NCBI GenBank assembly: GCA_934402375.1
Contig: CAKRUB010000003.1
Location: forward strand, 62,001 to 126,000
DNA length: 64,000 nt
Direction: 5' to 3'
Source: an uncultured Acetatifactor sp.
GTDB taxonomy: Bacteria; Bacillota; Clostridia; Lachnospirales; Lachnospiraceae
In this document: positions 41,250 through 50,516 of the stretch, in pieces
Position numbering within the stretch: the stretch's first letter is position 1
How the letters are laid out: each line of letters begins with the position of its first letter
The notes under the pieces: model-generated
What the model saw: the letters and a program-made list of their open reading frames with translations, nothing else
Told to the model about the DNA's origin: nothing
The model's database searches: none
Position numbers and translations under genes: made by a program

Positions 41250-42641
41250 TTACAGATCGCAGTTATTCACAGTTCTCGGGAACGGAATCACGTCGCGGAT
41301 ATTGCCCATTCCGGTCAGATACATCACGCATCTCTCGAAGCCGAGTCCGAAGCCCGCGTGTCTTACGGAGCCGTATCTGCGCAGATCAAGGTAGAAGTCA
41401 TAATCCTCCTTCTTCAATCCGAGCTCTTCCATTCTCTTCTCAAGAACCTCCAGTTTATCCTCACGCTGGCTGCCGCCGATGATCTCGCCGATTCCGGGCA
41501 CAAGGCAGTCCATTGCGGCAACCGTCTTGCCGTCCTCGTTCAGTTTCATATAGAATGCCTTGATCTCCTTCGGATAATCCGTCACAAAGACAGGGCGTTT
41601 GAAAATTTCCTCGGTCAGGTAACGCTCGTGCTCCGTCTGCAGATCACAGCCCCAGAATACCTTGTAGTCAAACACATCGTTATGCTTCTCCAGAAGCTCA
41701 ATCGCCTCAGTGTAGGTCACATGTCCGAAGTCAGAGTTTGCCACATGCTCCAGTCTTTCGATCAGCCCCTTATCCACGAACTGGTTAAAGAATGCCATCT
41801 CCTCAGGCGCATTTTCCAGCACATAGCGAATGACATATTTCAGCATACCCTCCGCGAGCAGCATATCGTCCTTCAGATCAGCAAATGCCATCTCCGGCTC
41901 TATCATCCAGAACTCTGCGGCGTGGCGCGTCGTGTTGGAATTCTCCGCACGGAAGGTCGGTCCAAAGGTATATACATTCTTAAACGCAAACGCATAGGTC
42001 TCGACATTCAGCTGTCCGCTGACAGTCAGATTTGTAGCCTTTCCGAAGAAATCCTGACTGTAATCCACCTTACCTTCCGCTGTCTTCGGCACATTCTCCA
42101 GATCGAGTGTCGTCACCTGAAACATCTCTCCTGCACCCTCGCAGTCACTTCCGGTGATCAGCGGCGTGTGCACATAAACGAAGCCTCTCTCCATGAAGAA
42201 GCTGTGAATGGCATAGGCGATCAGTGAACGCACACGGAACACTGCCTGAAACGTATTCGTTCTGGGGCGCAGATGGGAAATCGTGCGCAAATACTCAAAG
42301 GTATGACGCTTCTTCTGCAAGGGATAATCCGCGGTGGAAGAGCCTTCCACGAGCACCTCCGCTGCCTGCATCTCGAAGGGCTGCTTCGCATCCGGCGTTG
42401 CCACGATCGTACCCGTGATTACAAGCGCCGCCCCCACATTCATCTTACAAAGTTCCTGAAAATTAGAAAGCTTCTCGCCGTAAACCACCTGCAACGGCTC
42501 AAAGAAGGTTCCGTCATTGATGACAAGGAATCCGAAATTCTTGGAATCCCTGTTGCTGCGAACCCATCCTCCCACTGTGACTTCCTTGCCAATGTACTGT
42601 TCCCTGTTCCGGTACAGCTCTCTGATGTCTGTCAAATCCAT
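41250..42641 (-). CDS. asnS: Asparaginyl-tRNA synthetase
   Basis: 463 residues, class II. N-terminal OB anticodon domain ([20 protein letters not shown]), motif 2 [20 protein letters not shown], motif 3 [15 protein letters not shown]. Charges tRNA-Asn with asparagine. No T-box leader is present: the FKBP lipoprotein gene ends 18 bases upstream. The AsnS call rather than AspS rests on [11 protein letters not shown], the asparagine-type motif 2. Confidence 0.95.
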   Translation of the reverse strand: MDLTDIRELYRNREQYIGKEVTVGGWVRSNRDSKNFGFLVINDGTFFEPLQVVYGEKLSNFQELCKMNVGAALVITGTIVATPDAKQPFEMQAAEVLVEGSSTADYPLQKKRHTFEYLRTISHLRPRTNTFQAVFRVRSLIAYAIHSFFMERGFVYVHTPLITGSDCEGAGEMFQVTTLDLENVPKTAEGKVDYSQDFFGKATNLTVSGQLNVETYAFAFKNVYTFGPTFRAENSNTTRHAAEFWMIEPEMAFADLKDDMLLAEGMLKYVIRYVLENAPEEMAFFNQFVDKGLIERLEHVANSDFGHVTYTEAIELLEKHNDVFDYKVFWGCDLQTEHERYLTEEIFKRPVFVTDYPKEIKAFYMKLNEDGKTVAAMDCLVPGIGEIIGGSQREDKLEVLEKRMEELGLKKEDYDFYLDLRRYGSVRHAGFGLGFERCVMYLTGMGNIRDVIPFPRTVNNCDL

Positions 42642-42659
42642 AACCCTTAGCTCTCCTTT

Positions 42660-43721
42660 TTATTTATTTTCGTTAATTGTTGTTCTTTCCTTGAGGAATT
42701 CCAGAACCTTTGTGTTCATATAATCGTTCCGGTAATCCTCCATTGTATTCGGGCTTACATACTCTTCCACAGATGCATAACCCGCCGCATCAGCCTCCTC
42801 CTGAAGATTCGACTGCAGCTCCTCGTCGCTGATATTCAGATCCTCCCGGTTGGCAATCGCCTGCAAAATAAGATCCTGCTTCATATATTTCTCGGCATTC
42901 TCACTGATCACCTTATCGCTGCTCGCACCGTAAAAATAAGTGGTATATACATCGGGAGTCACATTATAATAGGACGCATATGCCTCTATGAAGCTCTGCC
43001 ATGTATCGCGGTATGGCTGAAGGATCTCCTCAGGTATATTATCCTTGAAGACACATCTCTCAAACAGCTGATCCACGATTGCATTTTCGACCTCAATCTC
43101 ATAGTTAGAGTACAGATAATCATAGGCAGACTGTCTGAGCTCCTCCACCGTGCTGACGCCGTCCAGCTCCATGCTCTTCACGACCACATCCTCCATCTCG
43201 TCAAGAGAAAGCTCAACAGGCTGGATGCAGTTTACCGTAACCGTGAAGACAACCGGCTGCCCTGCCAGCTCGTCATTATCATACCCCTCCGGAAATGTAA
43301 GGTCGAGATCAACCGTCTCGCCCGGCATAACGCCCACCAGACCGTCCTCAAAGCCGTCGATGAACTGACCGCTGCCGATGGCGAGACTCGCATTCTGTGC
43401 CGTGCCTCCCGCAAAGGCAATGCCGTCCTTCTTGCCCTCATAGTCAATGATGACCGTATCTCCCACAGCAACCGCGCGTTCCGTAATTCCGCCGTGCTCC
43501 GCGGTGACATAGGGCAGATAGGACGAATTGATGAGCTGCATCAGCTCGTCGTCATCCACGCCGATGGTGTCCACTGAAATATCAAAGCTGTCATACTCTC
43601 CGAGTGTCACATACTTGTCCACCTTCAGCTGGTTCAAGGGCACATCCGTCGCGTCCCCGCAGCCTGTGAGCAGAGCTGATGCCGCCAGAGCTACAAATAA
43701 TCCTAAAATTTTCTTTTTCAT
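42660..43721 (-). CDS. FKBP-type peptidyl-prolyl isomerase lipoprotein (trigger-factor-like)
   Basis: 353 residues. Lipoprotein signal MKKKILGLFVALAASALLTG with Cys after LLTG. FKBP domain at about 85-175: VGDTVIIDYEGKKDGIAFAG, FIDGFEDGLVGVMPGETVDL, LTFPEGYDNDELAGQPVVFT. The C-terminal helical part (YLYSNYEIEVENAIVDQLFE) resembles the trigger factor / SurA chaperone arm. Expected to fold exported proteins at the outer face of the membrane. ATG 43721 follows GAGG. It is 18 bp from asnS. Confidence 0.9.
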   Translation of the reverse strand: MKKKILGLFVALAASALLTGCGDATDVPLNQLKVDKYVTLGEYDSFDISVDTIGVDDDELMQLINSSYLPYVTAEHGGITERAVAVGDTVIIDYEGKKDGIAFAGGTAQNASLAIGSGQFIDGFEDGLVGVMPGETVDLDLTFPEGYDNDELAGQPVVFTVTVNCIQPVELSLDEMEDVVVKSMELDGVSTVEELRQSAYDYLYSNYEIEVENAIVDQLFERCVFKDNIPEEILQPYRDTWQSFIEAYASYYNVTPDVYTTYFYGASSDKVISENAEKYMKQDLILQAIANREDLNISDEELQSNLQEEADAAGYASVEEYVSPNTMEDYRNDYMNTKVLEFLKERTTINENK

Positions 43722-43793
43722 AATAACCTCGTTTCTTCCCTTATTTATAGCATCACATTCTTCTTTTATATCATAATGCGAAGGATTTTGCAA

Positions 43794-45251
43794 TTACAAC
43801 AGCGGGGAAAGCAGTCTGCACGTCTGTTCCATGAACCGCACCTTCAGCTTTCTCGCCGCGTAGGCATCGCGCGTCAGCCTCGTGCAGTGCGGGATGTCCG
43901 CGAGAAAAAGCCGCTCCATCTCGCGTGCCTTCCTACGGCTGTAGACCACAACATTCACCTCAAAATTCAGCGCAAAGCTGCGGATGTCCAGATTTGCCGT
44001 CCCACAGCAGAACGCCCTGCCGTCCACAACAAGACTTTTGGCGTGCAGAAAGCCATTCTCATAGATGTAACAATTTGCCCCCGCATCCAGAAGCTGTCCG
44101 GCGTAGGAATACGTCGCCCAGTACACAAACGGATGATCCGGCTTACACGGAATCATCAGATTTACCTCCACCCCCGAGCGCACCGCGATCAGCAGCGCAT
44201 TCAGCACCGCCTCATCCGGGATGAAATACGGCGTCTGGATGTAGATACGACTCTCCGCCTTTGCGATCAGACGCAGATAATTATCCCTGATCTGCTCCAA
44301 GGAATTGTCCGGTCCGCTGCTGATAACCTGTAGTTTACAGCCGTCGCGCACCCCCGGCTCAGGGCTGAGGAACATCCCTTCGCAGCCCAGCAGCTCCTCT
44401 CCCGCCGCATATCTCCAGTCCAGCAGAAACCGCAGCTGCAGCCCTATCACACCCATCCCCCGGATACGCAGATGCGTGTCCCGCCAATGTCCAAACTTTG
44501 AATCGAGATCCACATACTCCCGCCCGATGTTGAAGCCTCCGACATATGCCACCCTGTTATCGATCACCGCAATCTTCCTGTGATTCCGGTAATTCAACCG
44601 AAGCTGTAAGCGCCCGAAAACCGCAGGGAAAAATTCCGCCGTCCGAAGCCCCTCTCCTCGCAGCTTTTCCCAGAATCGCTTTCCGGTTCCCCGGCAGCCC
44701 ATACCGTCAAACAGGATTCTGACCTCAACCCCCTCCGCAGCCTTTCTTTTCAGCGCCTCCAACATACGCCCGAAGAGCACATCGTTACGGATAATATAAT
44801 ATTGAAGATGAATGAAATGCTCTGCGTGCTCAATGTCCGCCATCAACGCCTCGAATTTACGGTTGCCGTCCGTGAAAATATCTATATCATTCTCCTCCAG
44901 CAGCAGCGCATCCGCCGATTCCATATTGTACATGACAAGATCCTCATAACCCGAGATCTCCGCGCCGGAACCGCTTTCCTTTTTCCTTAACACGCTTTTC
45001 TGATCCTGCAGCAGCTCCTGCAGATTCTCCTCAAGCTCCTTCGCACGAAACATTTTTCGTTTATGCAGATTTCCTCCCAGAAAGAGATAAAATACAAAGC
45101 CGACTCCCGGAAGCAGAAATAAAAGCAGAAGCCATGCCCAGACGCTCCGCGGGTCGCGCCTTCCGAAAAAGACGATTGCGACTGCAAAGATCAGATTCCA
45201 GAACAATATGCTTCCGAGAACAACCGTGCCGATCCTCCAGACAGTATCCAT
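43794..45251 (-). CDS. cls: Cardiolipin synthase
   Basis: 485 residues. Two N-terminal membrane segments (residues 8-30 and 38-60), then two phospholipase-D HKD motifs: NHRKIAVIDNRVAYVGGFN near residue 225 and HAKSLVVDGRAFCCGTANLD near 400. Condenses two phosphatidylglycerols to cardiolipin at the membrane. Full length. Divergent from the acyltransferase gene. Confidence 0.95.
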   Translation of the reverse strand: MDTVWRIGTVVLGSILFWNLIFAVAIVFFGRRDPRSVWAWLLLLFLLPGVGFVFYLFLGGNLHKRKMFRAKELEENLQELLQDQKSVLRKKESGSGAEISGYEDLVMYNMESADALLLEENDIDIFTDGNRKFEALMADIEHAEHFIHLQYYIIRNDVLFGRMLEALKRKAAEGVEVRILFDGMGCRGTGKRFWEKLRGEGLRTAEFFPAVFGRLQLRLNYRNHRKIAVIDNRVAYVGGFNIGREYVDLDSKFGHWRDTHLRIRGMGVIGLQLRFLLDWRYAAGEELLGCEGMFLSPEPGVRDGCKLQVISSGPDNSLEQIRDNYLRLIAKAESRIYIQTPYFIPDEAVLNALLIAVRSGVEVNLMIPCKPDHPFVYWATYSYAGQLLDAGANCYIYENGFLHAKSLVVDGRAFCCGTANLDIRSFALNFEVNVVVYSRRKAREMERLFLADIPHCTRLTRDAYAARKLKVRFMEQTCRLLSPLL

Positions 45252-45342
45252 AGCTTCCCTTCCTCACTTTCCGCCGGTATTATCTTCCTATAGGATGCCA
45301 CAAATTCCGCAATTTCTTCATAAACCGTACAATTTACCGCGT

Positions 45343-45371
45343 TTGACATCCGACTGCTCCTATGAGATAAT
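45343..45371 (+). promoter_or_regulatory. Sigma-A promoter of the acyltransferase gene
   Basis: TTGACA, 17-bp spacer, GATAAT. The leader of about 125 nt to the start contains a perfect AT-rich inverted repeat at 45407-45431 (GATTGAAAAAT / ATTTTTCAATC). Confidence 0.65.
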
Positions 45372-45504
45372 CAGAAGGTCATATGCAATCGTCAAGCGGA
45401 TAAAAGATTGAAAAATAAAATTTTTCAATCACGAGATTTGTGCCTGCGCGCACTTGACACAAACTCGCTATGCGCAAAGAGCGTGCGCAGAAATGGGACA
45501 AAAC

Positions 45505-46551
45505 ATGAAACAGGAACGAATGCTTCACATAGATCTGCTGCGCATTGTCGCTTGCTTCAGCGTCGTCATGCTGCACAGCGCTGCACAATACTGGTACGGT
45601 CTTCCCCTCACCGACAGAAACTGGCTTATCATAAATACCTATGATGCGCTGGTTCGCTTTGGTGTGCCGGTTTTCGTCATGATCAGCGGCTCGCTCTTTC
45701 TGTCGCCCGAGCGAACAGTCGATTTAAAGAGGCTGTACTGCCACAATATTCTACGGCTTGTCATCCTGTATGTCGTCTGGTCGGTCATCTACGGTCTGTA
45801 CGACTGCCGCAGTCTCGACTTTTCACAGCTGGGGCTACAGGACGTGCTGGCAGAGATTTATTCCGGCAGGTATCATCTCTGGTATCTTCCGATGATCATC
45901 AGTCTGTATATGCTGCTGCCGGTCTTCCGGGGCTGGCTCAAAAACGCCTCCCGCAGAGACGTCCGGTATTTTCTGGCTCTGTTTATCGTATTTAAGCTTA
46001 CCCGCTTCACACTGCTTGCCTTAAAGCCGATGGATTCAGTGACCTATCTTTTTGGCATTTTCAACATCGGAAACACGCTGGAATACTCCGGCTATTTCAT
46101 TTTGGGCTATTATATGACCCATTACGGAATCGACCGGCGCTGGCATAAATGGATCTATATGGGCGGTCTTCTCGGCGCCGTTGCAAATGTGGGACTGAGC
46201 TGTTTCAAGTCCCTGCGTCAGGGCTCACCAAACGGAGACGTCTTTGACAGCTTCAGCTTATTTACCTTTCTGATCGCTGTCGCCCTTTTCCTGTTCAGCA
46301 TCGAGAAGGCGAGCAAATGGCGCTTCAACCGCCTGCAATCCGGCATCATAAGCGAGGTTTCACAGTGCACTCTCGGCATCTATCTGATGCATCTGCTGTG
46401 CATGGAATATCTGGCAGCCAAAGGCATTGACAGTATGATGCTCCCCCCTGTTGCAGGCGTGCCGCTCTGTGCATTGCTCAGCTTCTGCCTGTGCTTCCTA
46501 TGCACGGCATTGCTGCGCCGGATTCCGTTTCTCGGAAGGTATCTTTGTTGA
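45505..46551 (+). CDS. Acyltransferase family 3 membrane protein
   Basis: 348 residues, about ten membrane segments. N-terminus HIDLLRIVACFSVVMLHSAA holds the conserved acidic/His pair of the acyltransferase-3 (OafA/WecH) family; FGVPVFVMISGSLFLSPERT follows. Transfers acetyl or other acyl groups to surface carbohydrate in characterised relatives; substrate here unknown. ATG 45505 has a weak GGGA upstream; ATG 45493 is an alternative. Stands alone between cls and the gene at 46643. Confidence 0.85.
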   Translation: MKQERMLHIDLLRIVACFSVVMLHSAAQYWYGLPLTDRNWLIINTYDALVRFGVPVFVMISGSLFLSPERTVDLKRLYCHNILRLVILYVVWSVIYGLYDCRSLDFSQLGLQDVLAEIYSGRYHLWYLPMIISLYMLLPVFRGWLKNASRRDVRYFLALFIVFKLTRFTLLALKPMDSVTYLFGIFNIGNTLEYSGYFILGYYMTHYGIDRRWHKWIYMGGLLGAVANVGLSCFKSLRQGSPNGDVFDSFSLFTFLIAVALFLFSIEKASKWRFNRLQSGIISEVSQCTLGIYLMHLLCMEYLAAKGIDSMMLPPVAGVPLCALLSFCLCFLCTALLRRIPFLGRYLC

Positions 46552-46564
46552 TTTGCATTTCCTG

Positions 46565-46594
46565 TTGCCTATCCGAAGTGTTATGTGCTAGAAT
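46565..46594 (+). promoter_or_regulatory. Candidate promoter of the gene at 46643
   Basis: TTGCCT, 18-bp spacer, TAGAAT. Confidence 0.5.
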
Positions 46595-46642
46595 AAATCC
46601 GATATGTTCGTTTAGAATAATTTGGCAGGAGGCTTGCTTTAC

Positions 46643-47119
46643 ATGAAAACATGGGTAATTGTACTAATCGTTGTGGCGGTGGTTCTGATCGCACTCATCG
46701 CAGTTCTGTATTTTCTCGGGAAAAAGGCCCAGAAAAAACAGGCTGAGCAGCAGGAAATGCTGGAGGCAAACAAACAGACCGTCTCAATGCTTATCATCGA
46801 CAAGAAACGAATGAAAATCCGCGACTCGGGACTTCCCCAGGTAGTCATCGACCAGACGCCGAAGGCTATGCGCGGTTCAAAGCTGCCGATCATCAAGGCT
46901 AAGGTCGGTCCGCAGATTCTCTCCCTGATCTGTGATGACAAGATATTTGACTCCGTTCCGGTTAAGAAAGAAGTCAAGGCTGTAGTCAGCGGTATCTATG
47001 TCCTCGGTGTCAAGGGTCTTCACGGTAAGCCGGAGGTTCAGCCCGTCAAGAAAAAGAGCCGCTTCAAGCAGGCTCTGGAGGCTGCTCAGGAAAAGGCCGG
47101 TGCAAAGCCTTTAAAGTAA
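46643..47119 (+). CDS. Single-pass membrane protein of unknown function
   Basis: 158 residues. One N-terminal membrane helix (TWVIVLIVVAVVLIALIAVL), a basic stop-transfer segment (GKKAQKKQAEQQ), then a small soluble domain with MLIIDKKRMKIRDSGLP and ILSLICDDKIFDSVPVKKEV, and a Lys-rich tail. The soluble part likely faces the cytoplasm. No family recognised. AGGAGG precedes ATG 46643. Flanked by its own promoter and terminator, so monocistronic. Confidence 0.8.
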   Translation: MKTWVIVLIVVAVVLIALIAVLYFLGKKAQKKQAEQQEMLEANKQTVSMLIIDKKRMKIRDSGLPQVVIDQTPKAMRGSKLPIIKAKVGPQILSLICDDKIFDSVPVKKEVKAVVSGIYVLGVKGLHGKPEVQPVKKKSRFKQALEAAQEKAGAKPLK

Positions 47120-47138
47120 AAAAAAAATGTTGATTCAG

Positions 47139-47173
47139 AAAACCGATCCGTCACTGGGTCGGTTTTCTTATTT
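47139..47173 (+). terminator. Terminator after the gene at 46643
   Basis: AAAACCGA(T)CC...GGGTCGGTTTT stem followed by CTTATTT. Confidence 0.85.
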
Positions 47174-47185
47174 CCACACCTTGAG

Positions 47186-47214
47186 TTGACGAACCCGTCA
47201 GGATTGTATATAAT
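47186..47214 (+). promoter_or_regulatory. Sigma-A promoter of the ispE cluster
   Basis: TTGACG, 17-bp spacer, TATAAT, 34 bp before the ispE start. Confidence 0.75.
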
Positions 47215-47247
47215 TAAGTACAATCTGTGATTGGAGATGTATTTTTA

Positions 47248-48105
47248 ATGGAACAATATGATATAAAGGCCTACGCAAAGATCAATCTTGGTCTGGATGT
47301 AGTGCAAAAGCTCCCCAACGGCTACCACGAGGTCAGAATGGTCATGCAGACCGTCGGCATCTATGACGAATTGACTCTCGAAAAGACGGATGAGGGAATT
47401 TATCTGACAACGGATTCCGGGGAGCTTCCCACGGATGAAAATAATCTCATTTACCGCGCGGCGAAGCTGATGCAGCAGACCTGTCAAATAAAGGGTGGTG
47501 TCCGCATTCACCTCAAAAAGACCATTCCCATTGCCGCCGGTATGGCTGGCGGAAGCACAGACGCCGCCGCCACCATGAAGGGCATGAACAACCTATTCGG
47601 ACTCGGATTATCCGTTCCCGAGCTGATGAATTTATCCGTTCCAATCGGCGCGGATGTACCCTATTGCATCCTCGGCGGCACCGCACTTGCCGAGGGCATC
47701 GGGGAAAAGCTGACTGCCCTTCCCGCTGCTCCTGCATGTCATGTACTCATTGCAAAACCGGACATCAGTGTCTCGACTAAATATGTCTACGAGCATCTGG
47801 ACAACGCCGGAGTCCCGCACCATCCCGACATTGACGGCATGGTTTCGGCAATTCATGCCGGAAGTCTGCCGGGTATTCTGGAACGGTTGGAAAATGTTCT
47901 CGAAGCTGTGACTATTCCGCTTCATCCCGTCATTGCCGACCTGAAAAAGCGGATGCTGGAGCTCGGCGCGGCAGGAAGCCTCATGAGCGGAAGCGGTCCC
48001 ACCGTATTCGGCATTTTTACCGACAGAAAAAAGGCAGCGGACGCGTACGAAAAGCTACTCTCAGAAAATATTGCAAAACAGATTTTCCTTACCACTCTTC
48101 CCTAA
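47248..48105 (+). CDS. ispE: 4-diphosphocytidyl-2-C-methyl-D-erythritol kinase
   Basis: GHMP kinase of the non-mevalonate isoprenoid pathway, 285 residues. Substrate-binding N-terminus KAYAKINLGLDV; ATP loop KTIPIAAGMAGGSTDAAATM near residue 95; C-terminal GSLMSGSGPTVFGIF. GGAGAT precedes ATG 47248. First gene of a plus-strand cluster ispE-gntR-hyp-murI-DUF1934. Confidence 0.96.
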   Translation: MEQYDIKAYAKINLGLDVVQKLPNGYHEVRMVMQTVGIYDELTLEKTDEGIYLTTDSGELPTDENNLIYRAAKLMQQTCQIKGGVRIHLKKTIPIAAGMAGGSTDAAATMKGMNNLFGLGLSVPELMNLSVPIGADVPYCILGGTALAEGIGEKLTALPAAPACHVLIAKPDISVSTKYVYEHLDNAGVPHHPDIDGMVSAIHAGSLPGILERLENVLEAVTIPLHPVIADLKKRMLELGAAGSLMSGSGPTVFGIFTDRKKAADAYEKLLSENIAKQIFLTTLP

Positions 48106-48123
48106 CGTGAAAGGGCATAAACT

Positions 48124-48813
48124 ATGCAGGATTACTTAAACACAAATTTAAATGAATTTCTGCCGCTGCGCGACGTCGTCTTCAATACGCTGCGACAGGC
48201 GATCCTCACCGGTGAACTAAAGCCCGGAGAGCGTCTCATGGAAATTCATCTCGCCAATAAACTCGGCGTCAGCCGCACCCCCATCCGCGAGGCGATTCAT
48301 AAGCTGGAGCTGGAGGGACTTGTCACGATGATTCCGCGCCGTGGCGCAGAAGTCTCCCAGATCACCGAAAAGAATATGCAGGACGTTCTTGAGGTACGCC
48401 GGGCGCTGGATGCACTCTGCGCCGAGCTTGCCTGCGACCGTATCACCGACGGGGAGCTTGAAAATCTGAAAAAGGCGTGTGACGCCTTTGAAGCTGCGGT
48501 TCACACACACGATACAAAGGAAATTGCCCAGGCGGATGTTGCCCTTCATGACATCATTGTCTGCGCCACCGGCAACCAGCGTCTGATCCAGCTTGTCAAC
48601 AATCTCTCGGAGCAGATGTACCGCTATCGTTTTGAGTACATTAAGGACGCAAGTCAGCATGAAACACTCATAGCGGAGCATAGAATAATCTATCAGAGTA
48701 TTGTGGCGAAGGATAAGGCTACTGCTGCCGCTGCCGCAAGAACACACATCGACAACCAGGAGAAGGCGATCATTAAACAGATTCGCCTTGACAGGCAGGA
48801 CAACAAAAAGTAA
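48124..48813 (+). CDS. GntR-family (FadR/FCD) transcriptional regulator
   Basis: 229 residues. Winged helix: NTLRQAILTGELKPGERLME, KLGVSRTPIREAIHKLELEG. C-terminal FCD domain, all helical, with metal-ligand-like residues DVALHDIIVCATGN and LIAEHRIIYQSIV (Asp, His, His). Usually senses an organic acid. 18 bp after ispE, so probably cotranscribed; target unknown. Confidence 0.92.
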   Translation: MQDYLNTNLNEFLPLRDVVFNTLRQAILTGELKPGERLMEIHLANKLGVSRTPIREAIHKLELEGLVTMIPRRGAEVSQITEKNMQDVLEVRRALDALCAELACDRITDGELENLKKACDAFEAAVHTHDTKEIAQADVALHDIIVCATGNQRLIQLVNNLSEQMYRYRFEYIKDASQHETLIAEHRIIYQSIVAKDKATAAAAARTHIDNQEKAIIKQIRLDRQDNKK

Positions 48814-48871
48814 AGTGGTATAGATCATAAAACTTCGGCAATAATCTCCTTAAAGGAAGTGAGGTTATCGC

Positions 48872-49162
48872 ATGAAGAATAAGAAATTAGGAATTCGCAT
48901 TATAACAGCAATGTGTGCTGCGCTTGGCTGGTGGGGGCTGCTCTACCCGGAGCTTACCCTGACACCGGAAACCGTGCGTATTGTAATGGAGGATGCATCC
49001 GGGCAGGAAATTTCCCTCGACCGGAGCAAAAGTCTCGATGACAGCTTCTATCTCGAGCTTCTGGAAGCCGATTCCGGCAGCATCCGTTTCCGCAGCAGGA
49101 TTCTCACAGAGCTGAATGCTTTTTGGGAGGCTTTTTCATGGGACAGATCAACAAAGAACTGA
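48872..49162 (+). CDS. Small exported or membrane protein upstream of murI
   Basis: 96 residues. N-terminal hydrophobic segment (IRIITAMCAALGWWGLLYPE) then an acidic extracytoplasmic-looking region (SLDRSKSLDDSFYLELLEAD). GGAAGTGAGG precedes ATG 48872. Its 3' end overlaps the murI start by 25 bases in another frame, which supports cotranscription and coupling. No family recognised. Confidence 0.7.
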   Translation: MKNKKLGIRIITAMCAALGWWGLLYPELTLTPETVRIVMEDASGQEISLDRSKSLDDSFYLELLEADSGSIRFRSRILTELNAFWEAFSWDRSTKN

Positions 49163-49980
49163 TGCGCAAGGATGCGCCGATCGGTGTGTTCGATTCCGGC
49201 GTCGGCGGTCTTACCGTGGCACGCGAGATCATGCGTCAGATTCCCAACGAGAAGATCATCTATTTCGGAGACACTGCCCGTGTTCCCTACGGCAGTAAAT
49301 CTCAGGACACCATCATACGTTTTTCTGAACAGATTGTGCGCTTTCTGCGCACCTTTGATGTAAAGACAATCGTTGTCGCCTGCAATACGGCAAGCGCCTA
49401 CGCCCTCGACACTCTCGAGCAGGATATTGACATTCCGATCATCGGCGTTGTCAAGCCCGGTGCGAAAGCGGCAACCGAGGTGACGCGCAGCGGAAAGATC
49501 GGCGTCATCGCAACCGAGGCGACGATCAACAGTAATATTTACACGAAATACATAACGGAACTGAACAGGAATTGCACAATTTACGGCAAGGCATGTCCCC
49601 TCTTTGTCCCTCTTGTCGAAGAAGGGCTTTGGCAGGATCCCGTGACCGACGAAATCGCCCGCCGCTATCTCGCGGAGCTGATCGACATTGACATCGACAC
49701 GCTGATTTTAGGCTGCACCCATTACCCGCTGATCCGCACGGCGCTCGGCAGGATTATGGGCAGTCAGGTATCTCTGGTAAATCCCGCATATGAGACGGCA
49801 ATCGAATTAAAGCAGATGCTGGCAGAGATGGATATGCTCAACGAGGAAGCTCCGGGACTAGGGCGCAACCAGTACCAGTTCTATGTCAGCGATAAGGCTG
49901 AAAAATTTGTCCGCTTTGCAAACTCCATCATCAAGTACGGAATTTTGTCAGCCAAAGCGGTAAACATAGAGGAATACTAA
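49138..49980 (+). CDS. murI: Glutamate racemase
   Basis: Supplies D-glutamate for peptidoglycan, 280 residues. IGVFDSGVGGLTVAREI with the first acidic residue, catalytic Cys in VVACNTASAYALD near residue 78, second Cys in LILGCTHYPLIRT near 190. GGGAGG lies 7 bases before ATG 49138; an in-frame TTG 15 bases earlier is rejected. Followed after 2 bases by the DUF1934 gene. Confidence 0.97.
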   Translation: MGQINKELMRKDAPIGVFDSGVGGLTVAREIMRQIPNEKIIYFGDTARVPYGSKSQDTIIRFSEQIVRFLRTFDVKTIVVACNTASAYALDTLEQDIDIPIIGVVKPGAKAATEVTRSGKIGVIATEATINSNIYTKYITELNRNCTIYGKACPLFVPLVEEGLWQDPVTDEIARRYLAELIDIDIDTLILGCTHYPLIRTALGRIMGSQVSLVNPAYETAIELKQMLAEMDMLNEEAPGLGRNQYQFYVSDKAEKFVRFANSIIKYGILSAKAVNIEEY

Positions 49981-49982
49981 TC

Positions 49983-50417
49983 TTGGATAAAAATATCAGC
50001 ATCACTGTGTCCGGCACACAGCTTAACGAAAACGGTCAGAAACTCCTGACGGAGATTGACGCCGAAGGACAATATTTCGAGCGGGGCGGCTGCCGCTACA
50101 TACTCTATGACGAGACCGACCCCGAAACCATGCTCACCACCGTCAACACCTTAAAGTTTAAGGAGAATACGCTGGAGCTGTCACGCAGGGGAAGCATCAC
50201 CTCCCGCATGGTATTTGAGACCGGAAAGACACATCGGACAAGCTATATCACTGCATACGGAACACTGATACTCGACATCTCCACCGAAGTAATGAGCGGG
50301 TTCTGGTCAGAGAGCGGCGCAACCGTCCATATCCGTTACCGGCTTCTCACGGAAGGCTCCCTTCTCTCTGAAAATGAACTGAAAATAAAAATCCGTAATC
50401 TTCCGACAAAGGACTAA
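49983..50417 (+). CDS. DUF1934 beta-barrel protein
   Basis: 144 residues, TTG start at 49983 with GAGGA about 10 bases upstream (overlapping the murI end). Seen: ITVSGTQLNENGQKLLTEID, FERGGCRYILYDE, LELSRRGSITSRMVFETGKT, LDISTEVMSGFW. This is the calycin-like DUF1934 family (YwiB of Bacillus), often beside argS or murI. Function not established. Confidence 0.88.
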   Translation: MDKNISITVSGTQLNENGQKLLTEIDAEGQYFERGGCRYILYDETDPETMLTTVNTLKFKENTLELSRRGSITSRMVFETGKTHRTSYITAYGTLILDISTEVMSGFWSESGATVHIRYRLLTEGSLLSENELKIKIRNLPTKD

Positions 50418-50441
50418 ACTTTTTCCTATATCTTCCGAAAT
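50415..50441 (+). promoter_or_regulatory. Possible sigma-D (flagellar) promoter of the gene at 50517
   Basis: TAAACTTT, exactly 11 bp, TCCGAAAT. Consensus TAAAGTTT-N11-GCCGATAA: 7 of 8 and 5 of 8. It overlaps the stop codon of the DUF1934 gene. Confidence 0.45.
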
Positions 50442-50516
50442 ACCTTATAGAGATCATGGATGATGCGCCCGTTTTTCGGGTAGAAAATGGCGTGATACGC
50501 CGGAAAGAGGGATAAT

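Noticed and set aside
39894..41250. c-di-AMP (ydaO) riboswitch near the NlpC/P60 and trk genes
   Set aside because: These are classic targets, but intergenic gaps are 25 and 72 bp, too short for the aptamer, and no core motif is present.
42642..42660. T-box leader for asnS
   Set aside because: Only 18 bp separate asnS from the upstream lipoprotein gene; no room for a T-box.
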